Part shown: in pieces, positions 43,284 to 52,004 of the stretch
How the letters are laid out: each line of letters opens with the position of its first letter
How positions within the stretch are numbered: position 1 is the first letter of the stretch
From: Bacillota bacterium
GTDB lineage: Bacteria > Bacillota > Clostridia > Christensenellales > Aristaeellaceae
NCBI GenBank assembly: GCA_023404345.1
Contig: JAEYCB010000061.1
Coordinates: 35,739 to 99,738, forward strand
Reading direction: 5' to 3'
Length of the DNA stretch: 64,000 bases
Made by a program: the position numbers and the translations under genes
The notes under the pieces: generated by a model
The model's database searches: none
What the model was told of the DNA's origin: nothing
Seen by the model: the letters and a program-made list of their open reading frames with translations, nothing else

Positions 43284-44018
43284 ATGAGCCGTTTGGGAGA
43301 TTTGCTACGCACTGAACGCCTGCGCAGAAATATGACGCTGAAACAGGTCGCCCGTCTGGGCGGTGTCAGCGAAGGGTATCTTAAGGATGTAGAGGAGGGG
43401 CGGCGCATTATCGCGGATGATCAGGCGCGGCGCATCCTTAAAAAAATTGGATTGAAGGAACACAACGAGGAGGGCTTTACCCTCGACGACATCGCCGCCA
43501 CGGTGGACCTGGAAACCGTCGCGCCCAAGCCTGCACCCCGTCCTGCGCCTCAGCCGCGTCAGACAGAAAAGCCTGCTGAAAGTGAAGCCGTATACCAGAG
43601 CGAAAAGCCGGTATCCGGCGGCGTATGGCTGGATGCGCTGACCAGCGTGCTCAAGCGGGTGCCGGTGTATAACGCCGTGCTCAAAGAGGTCGACCATCGT
43701 CTGCTGCCCATTATGGATGGACGCATCGAAGGGGCTGCCCCGGACAAGGTGTTTTACCTTGTGGCACCTGACGACAGCATGCGCGGTTTCCGCATTCTGC
43801 GGGACGATCTGTGCCTGATTGTCCCCTCGGGCAGCCCCATCGACGGCGCGGTGATGCTTGTGGAGCACAACCAGCACCGCTACCTTCGCAAGGTGAAGAA
43901 GCTGGATGCGCTCAACGTGCTTTTACAAAGTTATGACCGGGAATATGCGGCGGAAACCTGCGCTCTGCCGGACGTCAACTTCCTCGGCCGGGTGGTCAGG
44001 GTGGAGTTTTCGCTTTAA
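43284..44018 (+). CDS. XRE-family regulator with S24/LexA-like C-terminal domain
   Basis: A 244-residue protein. Residues 1-65 form a helix-turn-helix of the XRE type (L-R-R-N-M-T-L-K-Q-V-A-R-L-G-G-V-S-E-G-Y). A Pro/Ala-rich linker at about 85-115 follows. The C-terminal part has the S24 layout: A-P-D-D-S-M-R-G near the nucleophile position and a Lys in Y-L-R-K-V-K-K. Such proteins repress stress or phage genes, and some are cleaved in SOS. No phage genes are nearby. The ATG at 43284 has AAAGGAG ten bases upstream. It converges on the zip gene with a two-base gap. Confidence 0.75.
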   Translation: MSRLGDLLRTERLRRNMTLKQVARLGGVSEGYLKDVEEGRRIIADDQARRILKKIGLKEHNEEGFTLDDIAATVDLETVAPKPAPRPAPQPRQTEKPAESEAVYQSEKPVSGGVWLDALTSVLKRVPVYNAVLKEVDHRLLPIMDGRIEGAAPDKVFYLVAPDDSMRGFRILRDDLCLIVPSGSPIDGAVMLVEHNQHRYLRKVKKLDALNVLLQSYDREYAAETCALPDVNFLGRVVRVEFSL

Positions 44019-44020
44019 GT

Positions 44021-44806
44021 TCAGCCCAGGGCCACGTCCAGCACCATCATCACCAGAAAGCCCAGCATCACGCTCAGCGTACCGGTGTGGCTGTGTTCGC
44101 CCAGACTGGCCTCAGGGATGAGTTCCTCGACGACCACATAGATCATTGCGCCAGCTGCGAAGGCTAAAAGCCATGGCATTATGCCAGTCACCGCTCCCGC
44201 TGCCAGCACGCCCAGCACGCCTGCAATGGGCTCCACGATGCCGCTGAGGGCTCCGTAAACAAAGCTGCGCGTGTTGCTTAGTCCTTCTTTCTTTAGCGGT
44301 AGCGAAATCGCGGCCCCTTCAGGAAAGTTTTGCAGCGCCATGCCCAACGAAAGCGCCAACGCGCCGGAAAGGGACATGGCGCTATTTTCGCCTGCCAGCC
44401 CAAAAGCCAGCCCCACGGCCAACCCCTCCGGCACATTGTGGAGGGTAACGGCCAGCACCAGCATAGTCGTGCGGGCAAGCGAGCTTTTCATCCCCTCAGG
44501 CTCGCTGCTGCCAGGATGCAGGTGGGGGAGCAGACGGTCCAGCGCCAGCAGAAACATGGCGCCCAGCACAAAGCCGCCCGCTGCTGGAAGCCAGGCGGGC
44601 GTACCCGATTTCTCCGCCATTTCCATGGCGGGAATCAGCAGCGACCATACCGAAGCGGCAATCATTACGCCCGCAGCAAAGCCCAAAAATGCGCGTTGCA
44701 TGCTGTGAGGAATGTCCTTTTTGAAAAAGAAAACGGTGGCAGCGCCCAGCGCCGTGGCCAAAAAGGTGAACATCGTACCCAGAAATGCGAGATAAACAGG
44801 GGCCAT
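44021..44806 (-). CDS. ZIP-family divalent metal transporter
   Basis: A 261-residue membrane protein with eight hydrophobic segments. The metal-site motifs of ZIP proteins are present: H-N-V-P-E-G in segment 4 and Q-N-F-P-E-G in segment 5, and a His-containing loop (H-L-H-P-G) lies between segments 3 and 4. Glu residues occur in V-V-E-E-L-I-P-E. It probably imports zinc or another divalent ion, as bacterial ZupT does. It shares a 105-base divergent gap with the YitT gene; AAGGAGG lies near the start. Confidence 0.9.
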   Translation of the reverse strand: MAPVYLAFLGTMFTFLATALGAATVFFFKKDIPHSMQRAFLGFAAGVMIAASVWSLLIPAMEMAEKSGTPAWLPAAGGFVLGAMFLLALDRLLPHLHPGSSEPEGMKSSLARTTMLVLAVTLHNVPEGLAVGLAFGLAGENSAMSLSGALALSLGMALQNFPEGAAISLPLKKEGLSNTRSFVYGALSGIVEPIAGVLGVLAAGAVTGIMPWLLAFAAGAMIYVVVEELIPEASLGEHSHTGTLSVMLGFLVMMVLDVALG

Positions 44807-44839
44807 CCGGAAAAAACCTCCTTACACAGAAAAAAGGGA

Positions 44840-44868
44840 TTGCAATTGTTTATATGATAGCATAAAAT
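44840..44868 (+). promoter_or_regulatory. Promoter of the yitT-like gene
   Basis: TTGCAA (44840-44845) and TAAAAT (44863-44868), 17-base spacing, 43 bases before the start. Confidence 0.65.
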
Positions 44869-44911
44869 AACGCCTGTGAAACCACAAATGCGGCATTGGA
44901 GGCGCGGATAT

Positions 44912-45775
44912 ATGAAGACCGAATCCTGGACTCAGACCTTCAAGGATTACGTCATGCTGACGATTGGCACACTGCTGATTGCTATTGGCGTATACTTTTT
45001 TAAATTCCCCAACAATTTTTCTACCGGCGGAGTCAGCGGTATTTCTATCATATTGGCGCATTATGCCCCGAATCTGTCTGCGGGCGCGTTTGTGTTTATC
45101 ATCAATATGGCGCTGCTGGCGTTGGGGTTTGCCGTGTTTGGACGCTCTTTCGGGGTACGCACGGCCTATTCCAGTCTGCTTTTGTCCTGTGCCACCTGGG
45201 GGCTGGAATACATTTTGCCCATGGATGCGCCATTGACCCATCAACCCTTGCTTGAGCTGATTTTTGCAGTGGGCCTACCAGCCGTAGGAAGTGCCATTCT
45301 TTTCAATATACAGGCTTCCAGCGGCGGCACTGATATCGTGGCTATGATTCTCAAGCGTCACACCAATGTTAATATCGGCAACTGCCTTCTGTGCGTGGAT
45401 TTTTTGATCACTGTGGCGGCTTGTGTGGCTTTTGGCATGGAAACCGGCCTGTTCAGCATGCTTGGACTGGTGCTCAAATCCGTGATCGTAGACATGGTAC
45501 TGGAAAACATTAAAGTTCATAAGTGCTTCCAGATCATCACCGAAAAGCCATCTGAGATCGTACATTTCATCGTCAATGTCCTTGGGCGGGGCGCTACGGA
45601 GCTGCACGGCGAGGGCGCCTATACCCACGAGGACAAAACCGTCATTCTTACCGTGGTCAATCGTTACCAGGCCATCAAGCTGCGCCGCTATACACGCGAA
45701 ATTGATCCGCACAGCTTTGTACTTATCACCAATTCCACGGAGATTATCGGCAAAGGATTCCGGGGGCTGATGTAA
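44912..45775 (+). CDS. YitT family membrane protein (DUF161/DUF2179)
   Basis: A 287-residue protein: about five hydrophobic segments in the first 190 residues (DUF161: A-I-G-V-Y-F-F-K-F-P-N-N-F-S-T-G-G-V-S-G), then a soluble DUF2179 domain (F-Q-I-I-T-E-K-P; G-A-T-E-L-H-G-E-G-A-Y-T) that may bind a ligand. Members are abundant in Bacillota. No transport substrate is established. The ATG at 44912 follows TTGGAGG. A terminator ends the gene. Confidence 0.88.
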   Translation: MKTESWTQTFKDYVMLTIGTLLIAIGVYFFKFPNNFSTGGVSGISIILAHYAPNLSAGAFVFIINMALLALGFAVFGRSFGVRTAYSSLLLSCATWGLEYILPMDAPLTHQPLLELIFAVGLPAVGSAILFNIQASSGGTDIVAMILKRHTNVNIGNCLLCVDFLITVAACVAFGMETGLFSMLGLVLKSVIVDMVLENIKVHKCFQIITEKPSEIVHFIVNVLGRGATELHGEGAYTHEDKTVILTVVNRYQAIKLRRYTREIDPHSFVLITNSTEIIGKGFRGLM

Positions 45776-45872
45776 GGCATACCGGCCTGGCAATCTTCGA
45801 TAAAGCCTTCAATCAGGCTGTTTGCAGCTTAGGGCATGCAGCCGGATACCGGTGAAACATCTGTTTTTGGTG

Positions 45873-45916
45873 CCACGCGCGGTTATGTCGAATGCATGAC
45901 CGTGCGTGGTTTTTTA
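45873..45916 (+). terminator. Terminator after the yitT-like gene
   Basis: CCACGCGCGGTTATG pairs with CATGACCGTGCGTGG with two wobbles, followed by TTTTTT. From here to 46091 I see no gene. Confidence 0.85.
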
Positions 45917-46091
45917 TCTCCGCAAATGAGCAGAGCATAACAGAAAGTCTGATGCGCCGGGCTATCTTCCATCTCTTTGCCAGTGCGCGGCATCCATGAC
46001 CGACCAGACCTGCGCATCTTTCTTGGTGGCCATGAAGAATTGCCATCCTATCATGCATCCGTTTTCGAATGGACGCTATGTGCACCTATAT

Positions 46092-46135
46092 GCAAAGGCC
46101 CGACGCACCGAATGGACGGAGCGTCGGGCCTTTGC
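46092..46135 (-). terminator. Probable terminator of the pot operon
   Basis: A perfect 15-bp stem GCAAAGGCCCGACGC/GCGTCGGGCCTTTGC lies 16 bases after the potD stop. It lacks a long T-run on the minus strand. Confidence 0.65.
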
Positions 46136-46150
46136 AAACATTACGCCTAC

Positions 46151-47185
46151 TTACTTGGCGTTCTTGACTTCCTGCCACAGCGCATTGTAAATGGCAATGA
46201 AGTCCTGGATATCGTGGAAATACTCGCAGTTGGCCACATCCTCAGAAGCGGGATTCATAGTGGTGTTGGAAGTGTACTCTTCACCCATGAGGTTCACAGC
46301 CTCCGCATTGGGAGTGGAGTACCAAATGGCCTCGCAGTTCTTCTGGGCAATGTCCGGGCGGCAGAGGAAGTTGATGAACGCCTCAGCGTTCTCCTTGTTC
46401 TTGGCGGACTTGGGAATCACCATGCAGTCCACCCACACGTTGCTGCCTTCCTTGGGAATAGCGTAGGCCAGATCGGGATTGAGGTCGATGGCGTACTGCG
46501 CGTCGCCGGACCACATCACGGCCAGTGCGGCCTCGCCGGCAACCATTTTGTCCTTGGTTTCATCCACCTGATAGGCCTTGACCACGCCGCTCTGCTTCTG
46601 CTCGATAAGCTTTTGCTTGGCAGCCTCGAGGGCGATGGGATCGCGGGTGTTCATGGAGTAGCCCAGGTACTTGAGGGTTATGCCCATGGTATCGCGGATG
46701 GAGTCCAGCATGAACACATTGTTCATATAGTCGGTATCCCACAGAATGCCCCAGGAATCAACCGGCTCGGACACCATCTTGGTGTTATAGAGGATGCCCA
46801 CGGTGCCCCACATGTAGGGCACGGAGTGCGCGTTGTTGGGATCATAGTCGGGATTGAGCAGGTTTTCAAGCGTGTAGGACATGTTGGGCACATTGTCGTA
46901 GTTGATTTCGGCCAACAGATCCTCAGCAATCAGGCGCTCCACGCAGTATTCGGAAGGGAAGATCACGTCGTAGGCGCCCGGGTTGGCACGCACGGACACC
47001 ATCATATCCTCGTTGGTGGTGAAGCGCATGTAGTTGACGTGAATGCCGGTTTCCTCTTCAAACTGATCCAGGACGGCCTCGTCGATGTAGTCCTCCCAGT
47101 TGTAGACGTTGACGACCTCCTGCGCCGAAGCGGCAAGGGGCAGAAGCAGAGCCAGGGAAAGCAGAAGAACCAACCACTTTTTCAT
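46151..47185 (-). CDS. potD: Spermidine/putrescine ABC transporter substrate-binding protein
   Basis: A 344-residue exported binding protein. Signal peptide residues 1-21 end A-A-S-A-Q, with no lipobox. The mature protein begins V-V-N-V-Y-N-W-E-D-Y-I-D, the PotD/PotF start, and contains F-P-S-E-Y-C-V-E and W-G-T-V-G-I-L-Y-N, which border the polyamine site. It is the last gene of the regulator-potA-potB-potC-potD operon. The family binds spermidine or putrescine; which one cannot be decided here. Confidence 0.92.
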   Translation of the reverse strand: MKKWLVLLLSLALLLPLAASAQEVVNVYNWEDYIDEAVLDQFEEETGIHVNYMRFTTNEDMMVSVRANPGAYDVIFPSEYCVERLIAEDLLAEINYDNVPNMSYTLENLLNPDYDPNNAHSVPYMWGTVGILYNTKMVSEPVDSWGILWDTDYMNNVFMLDSIRDTMGITLKYLGYSMNTRDPIALEAAKQKLIEQKQSGVVKAYQVDETKDKMVAGEAALAVMWSGDAQYAIDLNPDLAYAIPKEGSNVWVDCMVIPKSAKNKENAEAFINFLCRPDIAQKNCEAIWYSTPNAEAVNLMGEEYTSNTTMNPASEDVANCEYFHDIQDFIAIYNALWQEVKNAK

Positions 47186-47218
47186 GACAGTACCTCCTAA
47201 AGTTTCTGTGTATATGCG

Positions 47219-48004
47219 TCACGCCTTTTGGCTGTTGTCAGCGGTACGGCGGTTGACGATGATGAGCAATACCAGCAGCGCTACAAACATCAGCGCGCTC
47301 AGGGCGTTGAGCGTCGGATCGATGCCGATGCGCGCCTTGGAGTAAATGAGCGTGGAGAGGTTTTGCACCATGGGGCTGGTAGTGAAATAGCTGATGGTGA
47401 AATCATCCAGCGACAGGGTAAAAGCCAGCATCGCGCCGGTGATGATGCCCTGGCGGATCTCGGGGATGATCACGTGAGTGAGAGCGTAGCCGGGTGTTGC
47501 CCCCAGGTCCAGCGCAGCCTCATAACTGTGCTTGTTCATCTGCTTGAGCTTGGGCATCACTGATAATATGACATAGGGCGTGTTAAAGGTGATATGCGCC
47601 ATGATCATAGTTACCAGTCCGCGTTCCACCTTCGTAAACAGGAACAGGAGCATCAGCGAAATACCCGTTACGATGTCTGGCATCGTCATGGGAATATTGG
47701 TCAGCGTCATCATCACGCTCTGCGGGCGCTTTTTCATGCTGTAGATGCCGATGGCTGCAAGCGTTCCCAGAATCGTAGCAATGATGGCGGCAATTACCGC
47801 AACGGCGATGGTCACCTGTAGCGCCTGCATAATGGAACGATCGCGGAACAGTTCGGCATACCAGCGAAAGGAGAAGCCCTCCCACTTGGCGCGGCTCTTG
47901 CCGGCATTGAAGGACTGAACGATCATCACCACGATGGGGATATAGAGGAAGAGCATGATAATGGCCAGGTAGAACTTTTTGAAGAACAGCCGTGGCTTTC
48001 TCAT
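47219..48004 (-). CDS. potC: Spermidine/putrescine ABC transporter permease PotC
   Basis: A 261-residue permease with six hydrophobic segments and the ABC coupling motif E-A-A-L-D-L-G-A-T-P-G-Y-A. The N-terminal L-Y-I-P-I-V-V-M-I-V-Q-S-F-N and the S-L-D-D-F-T-I-S-Y-F segment are typical of PotC. It overlaps potB by four bases and is followed by potD after 33 bases. Confidence 0.94.
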   Translation of the reverse strand: MRKPRLFFKKFYLAIIMLFLYIPIVVMIVQSFNAGKSRAKWEGFSFRWYAELFRDRSIMQALQVTIAVAVIAAIIATILGTLAAIGIYSMKKRPQSVMMTLTNIPMTMPDIVTGISLMLLFLFTKVERGLVTMIMAHITFNTPYVILSVMPKLKQMNKHSYEAALDLGATPGYALTHVIIPEIRQGIITGAMLAFTLSLDDFTISYFTTSPMVQNLSTLIYSKARIGIDPTLNALSALMFVALLVLLIIVNRRTADNSQKA

Positions 48005-48987
48005 ATCAGCGACCCTCCTTCGCCTTCAGGATCGGCTTTGCGCAGGATGCTCAGGCTGAGCAAAATCAGAATCATCATAATCAGGCTCAGTGCGCTGCCT
48101 ACGTTCCAGTTGCCTTCAGTAAGGAATTTGCTTTCGATCAGGTCGCCAAACATCATGGTATTTCCGCCGCCCAGGATACGGGGGATAAAGAACGTGGTCA
48201 CGGACGGCATAAACACCATCGTAATGCCGCTGATTACGCCCGGCAGACTAAGCGGCGCAGTCACGCGCACAAAGGTATTCCAGGCGTTGCAGCCCAGGTC
48301 CTGTGCAGCTTCGCCCAGCTGGGGGTCCAGCTTGCTCAGCGACGTATAGATGGGGAACACCATGAAGGGCAGGAAGTTATAGACCATGCCTAGCAGCACC
48401 GCGCCGGAATTGTACATCAGCTGCACGCCCTCAAAGCCCAGGAGGCGCAGGAAGTTGTTGATCAGCCCCTGATCTTCCAGAAGGCTCATCCAGGCGATGG
48501 TGCGCAAAAGGAAGTTCATCCACATGGGAATGATGAACAGCACCACAATGGTGGAGCCGATCTTCATATGCCGGTCCGCCATATACAGGGCGGCAGGATA
48601 GCCCAGCAGCAGGCTGATGAGCGTGCACAGGAAGGCCATCCAGAGAGAATAGACCAACGTATCGACATTGACCGTGCCACGAGAAATGAAAGCTGCGGCC
48701 TCCGGTCCCATCTGGGCGTAGAGCTGATTCTTGGTGTAGTTGGAATCCCAGAAATGGCGGAAGTTGTCCAGCGTGAAGGCCCCGTTGGCATCGGTAAAGG
48801 CGTAGTACGCCACCAGAATGCAGGGAAGAACGGTAAAAATGATCATCCAAAGCGTATAGGGCGAGGCGAACAGACTGCGCTTGACGCCATGGTTACGGCG
48901 TACGGAGAGCGCTACCAGCACCACAAAGCATACCAGTCCTACACCCATCAGCGCCCAGCCCCACCAGGGCAGCGACATGTTATACAT
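48001..48987 (-). CDS. potB: Spermidine/putrescine ABC transporter permease PotB
   Basis: A 328-residue permease with about seven hydrophobic segments. The coupling motif is E-A-A-Q-D-L-G-C-N-A-W-N-T-F, and W-M-N-F-L-L-R-T-I-A-W is typical of PotB. An extra N-terminal membrane segment of about 40 residues precedes the core and makes it a little longer than usual. AAGGAGG stands nine bases before the ATG at 48987. Its start overlaps the potA stop by eight bases. Confidence 0.93.
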   Translation of the reverse strand: MYNMSLPWWGWALMGVGLVCFVVLVALSVRRNHGVKRSLFASPYTLWMIIFTVLPCILVAYYAFTDANGAFTLDNFRHFWDSNYTKNQLYAQMGPEAAAFISRGTVNVDTLVYSLWMAFLCTLISLLLGYPAALYMADRHMKIGSTIVVLFIIPMWMNFLLRTIAWMSLLEDQGLINNFLRLLGFEGVQLMYNSGAVLLGMVYNFLPFMVFPIYTSLSKLDPQLGEAAQDLGCNAWNTFVRVTAPLSLPGVISGITMVFMPSVTTFFIPRILGGGNTMMFGDLIESKFLTEGNWNVGSALSLIMMILILLSLSILRKADPEGEGGSLI

Positions 48988-50047
48988 CGGCAGGCGCCTC
49001 CTTGGGCATGGGCTTCATGATGTGGATATTGAAAGGCACGATGTTGATGCCCACGCGCGAGCCCTGCGGCTGCATGACGGTGGAATGCACCTTGAAGATC
49101 GTTTCTCCCGTATCGATCATCATTTCATAATGCACGCCCTTGAACAGCACGCTTTTGACCACGCCGCTGATCTGGCCGATATCCTCGCCCACGAGCATGA
49201 TGTCCTCGGGACGCACTACCACATCTACCGGCGCGTTTTCCCCAAAGCCGGAGTCCACACAGGGGAAGTCATTGCCACTGAAGTGCACCAGCTCGTCGCG
49301 CACCATGGTGCCGCGCAGGATGTTGCTCTCGCCGATAAAGTCGGCCACGAAGGCATTGACCGGCTCGTCATAGATGCGCTTGGGATCACCGATCTGCAAA
49401 ATATGGCCGTCGCGCATGACCACCACGGTGTCGCTCATGGTGAGCGCTTCCTCCTGGTCGTGCGTCACATAGATGAAGGTGATGCCAAGACGCTGTTGCA
49501 TGCTTTTGAGTTCCAGCTGCATCTCCTTGCGCAGCTTCAAATCCAGCGCGCCCAAGGGCTCGTCCAAAAGCAGCACTTCGGGTTCATTGACCAGCGCGCG
49601 CGCAATGGCAATGCGTTGCTGCTGACCGCCGGAGAGCTGGTCCACGCTGCGCTTGCCGTAGCCGCTGAGGTTGACCAGATCCAGCATCCGATCCACACGC
49701 TTTTTGATCTCGTCGCGCGGCACTTTGGCGATCTTGAGGCCGAAGGCAATGTTCTCCTGCACGTTGAGGTGGGGGAACAGTGCGTATTTCTGGAAAACCG
49801 TGTTGACGCGCCGCTTGTAGGGCGGCAGGTCGGTGATGTCGCGGCCCTCAAAGAGCACGGTGCCCTCCGTGGGATATTCAAAGCCGCCGATGATGCGAAG
49901 CGTAGTCGTCTTGCCGCAGCCGCTGGGGCCCAGCAAAGTCACAAACTCCTTCTTGCGCACATACAGGTCAATGTTGCTTAGGACCCTCGTACCGTCAAAC
50001 TCCTTGGATACGCCCTTGAGGTCGATCAGATGCTGCTTGTCAATCAT
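48980..50047 (-). CDS. potA: Spermidine/putrescine ABC transporter ATP-binding protein PotA
   Basis: A 355-residue ATPase. Walker A G-P-S-G-C-G-K-T-T, signature L-S-G-G-Q-Q-Q-R and Walker B V-L-L-L-D-E-P-L-G-A-L-D are followed by a C-terminal TOBE regulatory domain (V-V-R-P-E-D-I), as in PotA. The start at 50047 is chosen because AAGGAG is nine bases upstream; earlier in-frame Met codons overlap that site. It is the second gene after the regulator. Confidence 0.95.
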   Translation of the reverse strand: MIDKQHLIDLKGVSKEFDGTRVLSNIDLYVRKKEFVTLLGPSGCGKTTTLRIIGGFEYPTEGTVLFEGRDITDLPPYKRRVNTVFQKYALFPHLNVQENIAFGLKIAKVPRDEIKKRVDRMLDLVNLSGYGKRSVDQLSGGQQQRIAIARALVNEPEVLLLDEPLGALDLKLRKEMQLELKSMQQRLGITFIYVTHDQEEALTMSDTVVVMRDGHILQIGDPKRIYDEPVNAFVADFIGESNILRGTMVRDELVHFSGNDFPCVDSGFGENAPVDVVVRPEDIMLVGEDIGQISGVVKSVLFKGVHYEMMIDTGETIFKVHSTVMQPQGSRVGINIVPFNIHIMKPMPKEAPADV

Positions 50048-50078
50048 GGCCGCGTTCTCCTTCATTTGAGAATGGAAA

Positions 50079-50618
50079 TCAAAAGCTGGGAGGGGTGGAA
50101 ACCCACAAGACGGCGGCAGGGCGGGCACTCAGGTTTTCCAGGTAATGTGCTGCGCTGGGACGCAGGCAAAAACTGTCGCCCTTTTTCACCGTATAGCTGC
50201 GTTTGCCGGCCACCAGCGTGACCTGTCCTCGCAGCACATAGCCGAATTCTTCGCCTTCCAACGGGGGAAGCACAGGGCTTTTTCCGCCGGGAGAAAGCTC
50301 CAGCAAAATGGGCTCCATGCTGTTTTTTTGCGCGTCCGGCACCAACCAGGTGATTTTGTGGCCCGCTTCTTCATTTTCTTTTTCAAACATGTCCTGAGGG
50401 GCAAAAACCACCTTTTCTGCGCTGTCATCGCTGAAAAAGCTCTGCAGCGTTACGCCAAGACACTCCAGCATGTCCTTGAGCGTGGCGATGGAGGGGGAGG
50501 CAAGATCCCGCTCTACCTGGGAAATAAACCCTTTACTCAGCTCGCAGCGATCCGCAAGCTCTTCCTGAGTAAGGCCCCGCTGGATGCGCAATTCGCGCAG
50601 CCGTTCACCAATCTCCAT
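50079..50618 (-). CDS. XRE-cupin transcriptional regulator (PuuR-like)
   Basis: A 179-residue regulator. Residues 1-65 are an XRE helix-turn-helix (E-I-G-E-R-L-R-E-L-R-I-Q-R-G-L-T-Q-E-E-L), and about 105-179 form a cupin sensor (E-E-F-G-Y-V-L-R-G-Q-V-T-L and A-A-H-Y-L-E-N). Regulators of this build next to potABCD usually sense polyamines and repress uptake. The ATG at 50618 is preceded by AAGGAGG. It heads the pot operon and so probably autoregulates through the inverted repeat at 50671-50689. Confidence 0.85.
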   Translation of the reverse strand: MEIGERLRELRIQRGLTQEELADRCELSKGFISQVERDLASPSIATLKDMLECLGVTLQSFFSDDSAEKVVFAPQDMFEKENEEAGHKITWLVPDAQKNSMEPILLELSPGGKSPVLPPLEGEEFGYVLRGQVTLVAGKRSYTVKKGDSFCLRPSAAHYLENLSARPAAVLWVSTPPSF

Positions 50619-50670
50619 GGCGCTGACCTCCTTGAAGAGCCGGGGCGATCCATCATCGCACCTGACTGAA

Positions 50671-50732
50671 AGTTTAGAAATAGTAAACTCCAAAGCAGAT
50701 GATATTAAACCACAATAGCTGTACAATGTCAA
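50671..50732 (-). promoter_or_regulatory. pot operon promoter and candidate operator
   Basis: On the minus strand TTGACA (50732-50727) and TTTAAT (50709-50704) are 17 bases apart. Just downstream, AGTTTA-N7-TAAACT (50671-50689) is an inverted repeat at a position where a bound repressor would block transcription. Confidence 0.7.
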
Positions 50733-50809
50733 TGTCGTTTTTCACAAAATTCGCCTGTTTTTTTCGGCGTCCCTTTCGAAAAAAATCTCAAAATTGCGAA
50801 AATAAATGC

Positions 50810-50838
50810 TTGACAACTACAGGGAAGGCAGGTATAAT
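50810..50838 (+). promoter_or_regulatory. Consensus promoter of tRNA-Pro
   Basis: TTGACA (50810-50815) and TATAAT (50833-50838), 17-base spacer. Confidence 0.9.
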
Positions 50839-50881
50839 ATCACCTGTGCTCTGAAAGCGCTGCTAATCAGAGCCGAGATAA

Positions 50882-50958
50882 CTGGGTGTGGCGCAGTTTG
50901 GTAGCGTGCTTGAATGGGGTTCAAGAGGCCGGAGGTTCAAATCCTCTCACCCAGACCA
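50882..50958 (+). tRNA. tRNA-Pro (anticodon GGG)
   Basis: Seventy-seven bases with acceptor stem CTGGGTG/CACCCAG, discriminator A and an encoded CCA. The anticodon stem CTTGA/TCAAG holds the loop ATGGGGT, so the anticodon is GGG (reads CCC and CCT). The T-arm contains GGTTCAAATCC. It is a solitary tRNA gene with its own promoter and terminator. Confidence 0.95.
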
Positions 50959-50961
50959 GTG

Positions 50962-50996
50962 AAAACCCGCAAGATATAAGATCTTGCGGGTTTTTT
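50962..50996 (+). terminator. Terminator of tRNA-Pro
   Basis: AAAACCCGCAAGAT pairs with ATCTTGCGGGTTTT around ATAAG, followed by TTTTTTC. Confidence 0.95.
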
Positions 50997-51009
50997 CTTG
51001 TCTAAAAAC

Positions 51010-51960
51010 AAGCCAAAATAGCAATCAAAGACTTGAATGATATAGGAGAGTAAGTAGTCAACATGACATTTTTTCAGGAGGCTTTTCCGGGTCACCAATT
51101 CCGTACACATCCTTTTTCCACGCGGCTTCAAAGGTGTCGATCACCTGCTGGCTGTCTGGTAAAATCTCCAGTCGGGCATTTTTTTCAGCATCAGTTTCCA
51201 TTTGCCCTCACCGTAGTACCATCCGGCAGGGCCGCCGCCACCTTCCGACATGGCCAGTGCTAAAACCAGCCCGTTTCATTCTCGGAAGGAAAGGCCTGTG
51301 TGATACCTATTTTTCTGGCGAGGTATTTTTCACTTAAACCGGCTCGTTGCCATGATTGCTTGATATCAAGCAATGTTCACACTTCTGTGAATGCTTTATA
51401 GCTATATTGTAACTACCTTATAATAAATATTAATAACTATACAGCAATTTCTTTTCTTGCGTTTTTATGGCTTTCAGTTATAATACAACATAGAAGGGAA
51501 GTGAATATAAATTAGAGCCGAAAGAATTTCGGTAAAAAGACTGTCTGTTGATATTGGAATACTTTAACCCGCTGCTTCGGAATGGAAATCTGGTAGAAAA
51601 GTTCCATCAGCCAAAAGCGTAATGAAAACTTCAAAATATTTTGTGAAAGTGTAGAATACCTTATGGTAGAAAAGCGTGCTTTACGTCCAGTCATCAGTAT
51701 GGCGATGAGCCTATCACCGATGAGCAGTTTGAAGAAGTCAAAAAGTTTGTTTCTTTTATTTGTTCGCGCGATGCAAACAAATAAGTAGATGAGCCGCACG
51801 ACAGCAGACACGCTATTAACCTTCGTACAATCCCGGAAACATGAGGTCATTTATACAAATACCCCTATTTATGTGGCCATTGTGGCTGTTACGGTTCGCA
51901 TGCTGCTGAAGGGACAAAATGGCGCAGCTCCCCGGCCTGACCGCCGGCGGCTTTGACCAT
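51010..51960. pseudogene. AT-rich decayed region after tRNA-Pro, probable mobile-element or gene remnants
   Basis: Two patches look like broken coding DNA. On the minus strand, 51060-51250 reads in three frames with coherent pieces such as L-P-D-G-T-T-V-R-A-N-G-N and V-I-D-T-F-E-A-A-W-K-K-D-V-Y-G-I-G, broken by stops and frameshifts. On the plus strand, 51690-51785 gives H-Q-Y-G-D-E-P-I-T-D-E-Q-F-E-E-V-K-K-F before a stop, and about 51865-51920 gives Y-L-C-G-H-C-G-C-Y-G-S-H, a zinc-ribbon-like piece. Base composition is much more AT-rich than the neighbours. The origin is unknown. Confidence 0.45.
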
Positions 51961-52004
51961 GCATCTTACTCCGTCAACTTCCCCTCATAATCAGTTATGC
52001 CATG

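Noticed and set aside
45977..47200. A 407-codon plus-strand frame opposite potD
   Set aside because: PotD is clear on the minus strand; the frame has the His/Gly/Val-rich look of an antisense shadow.
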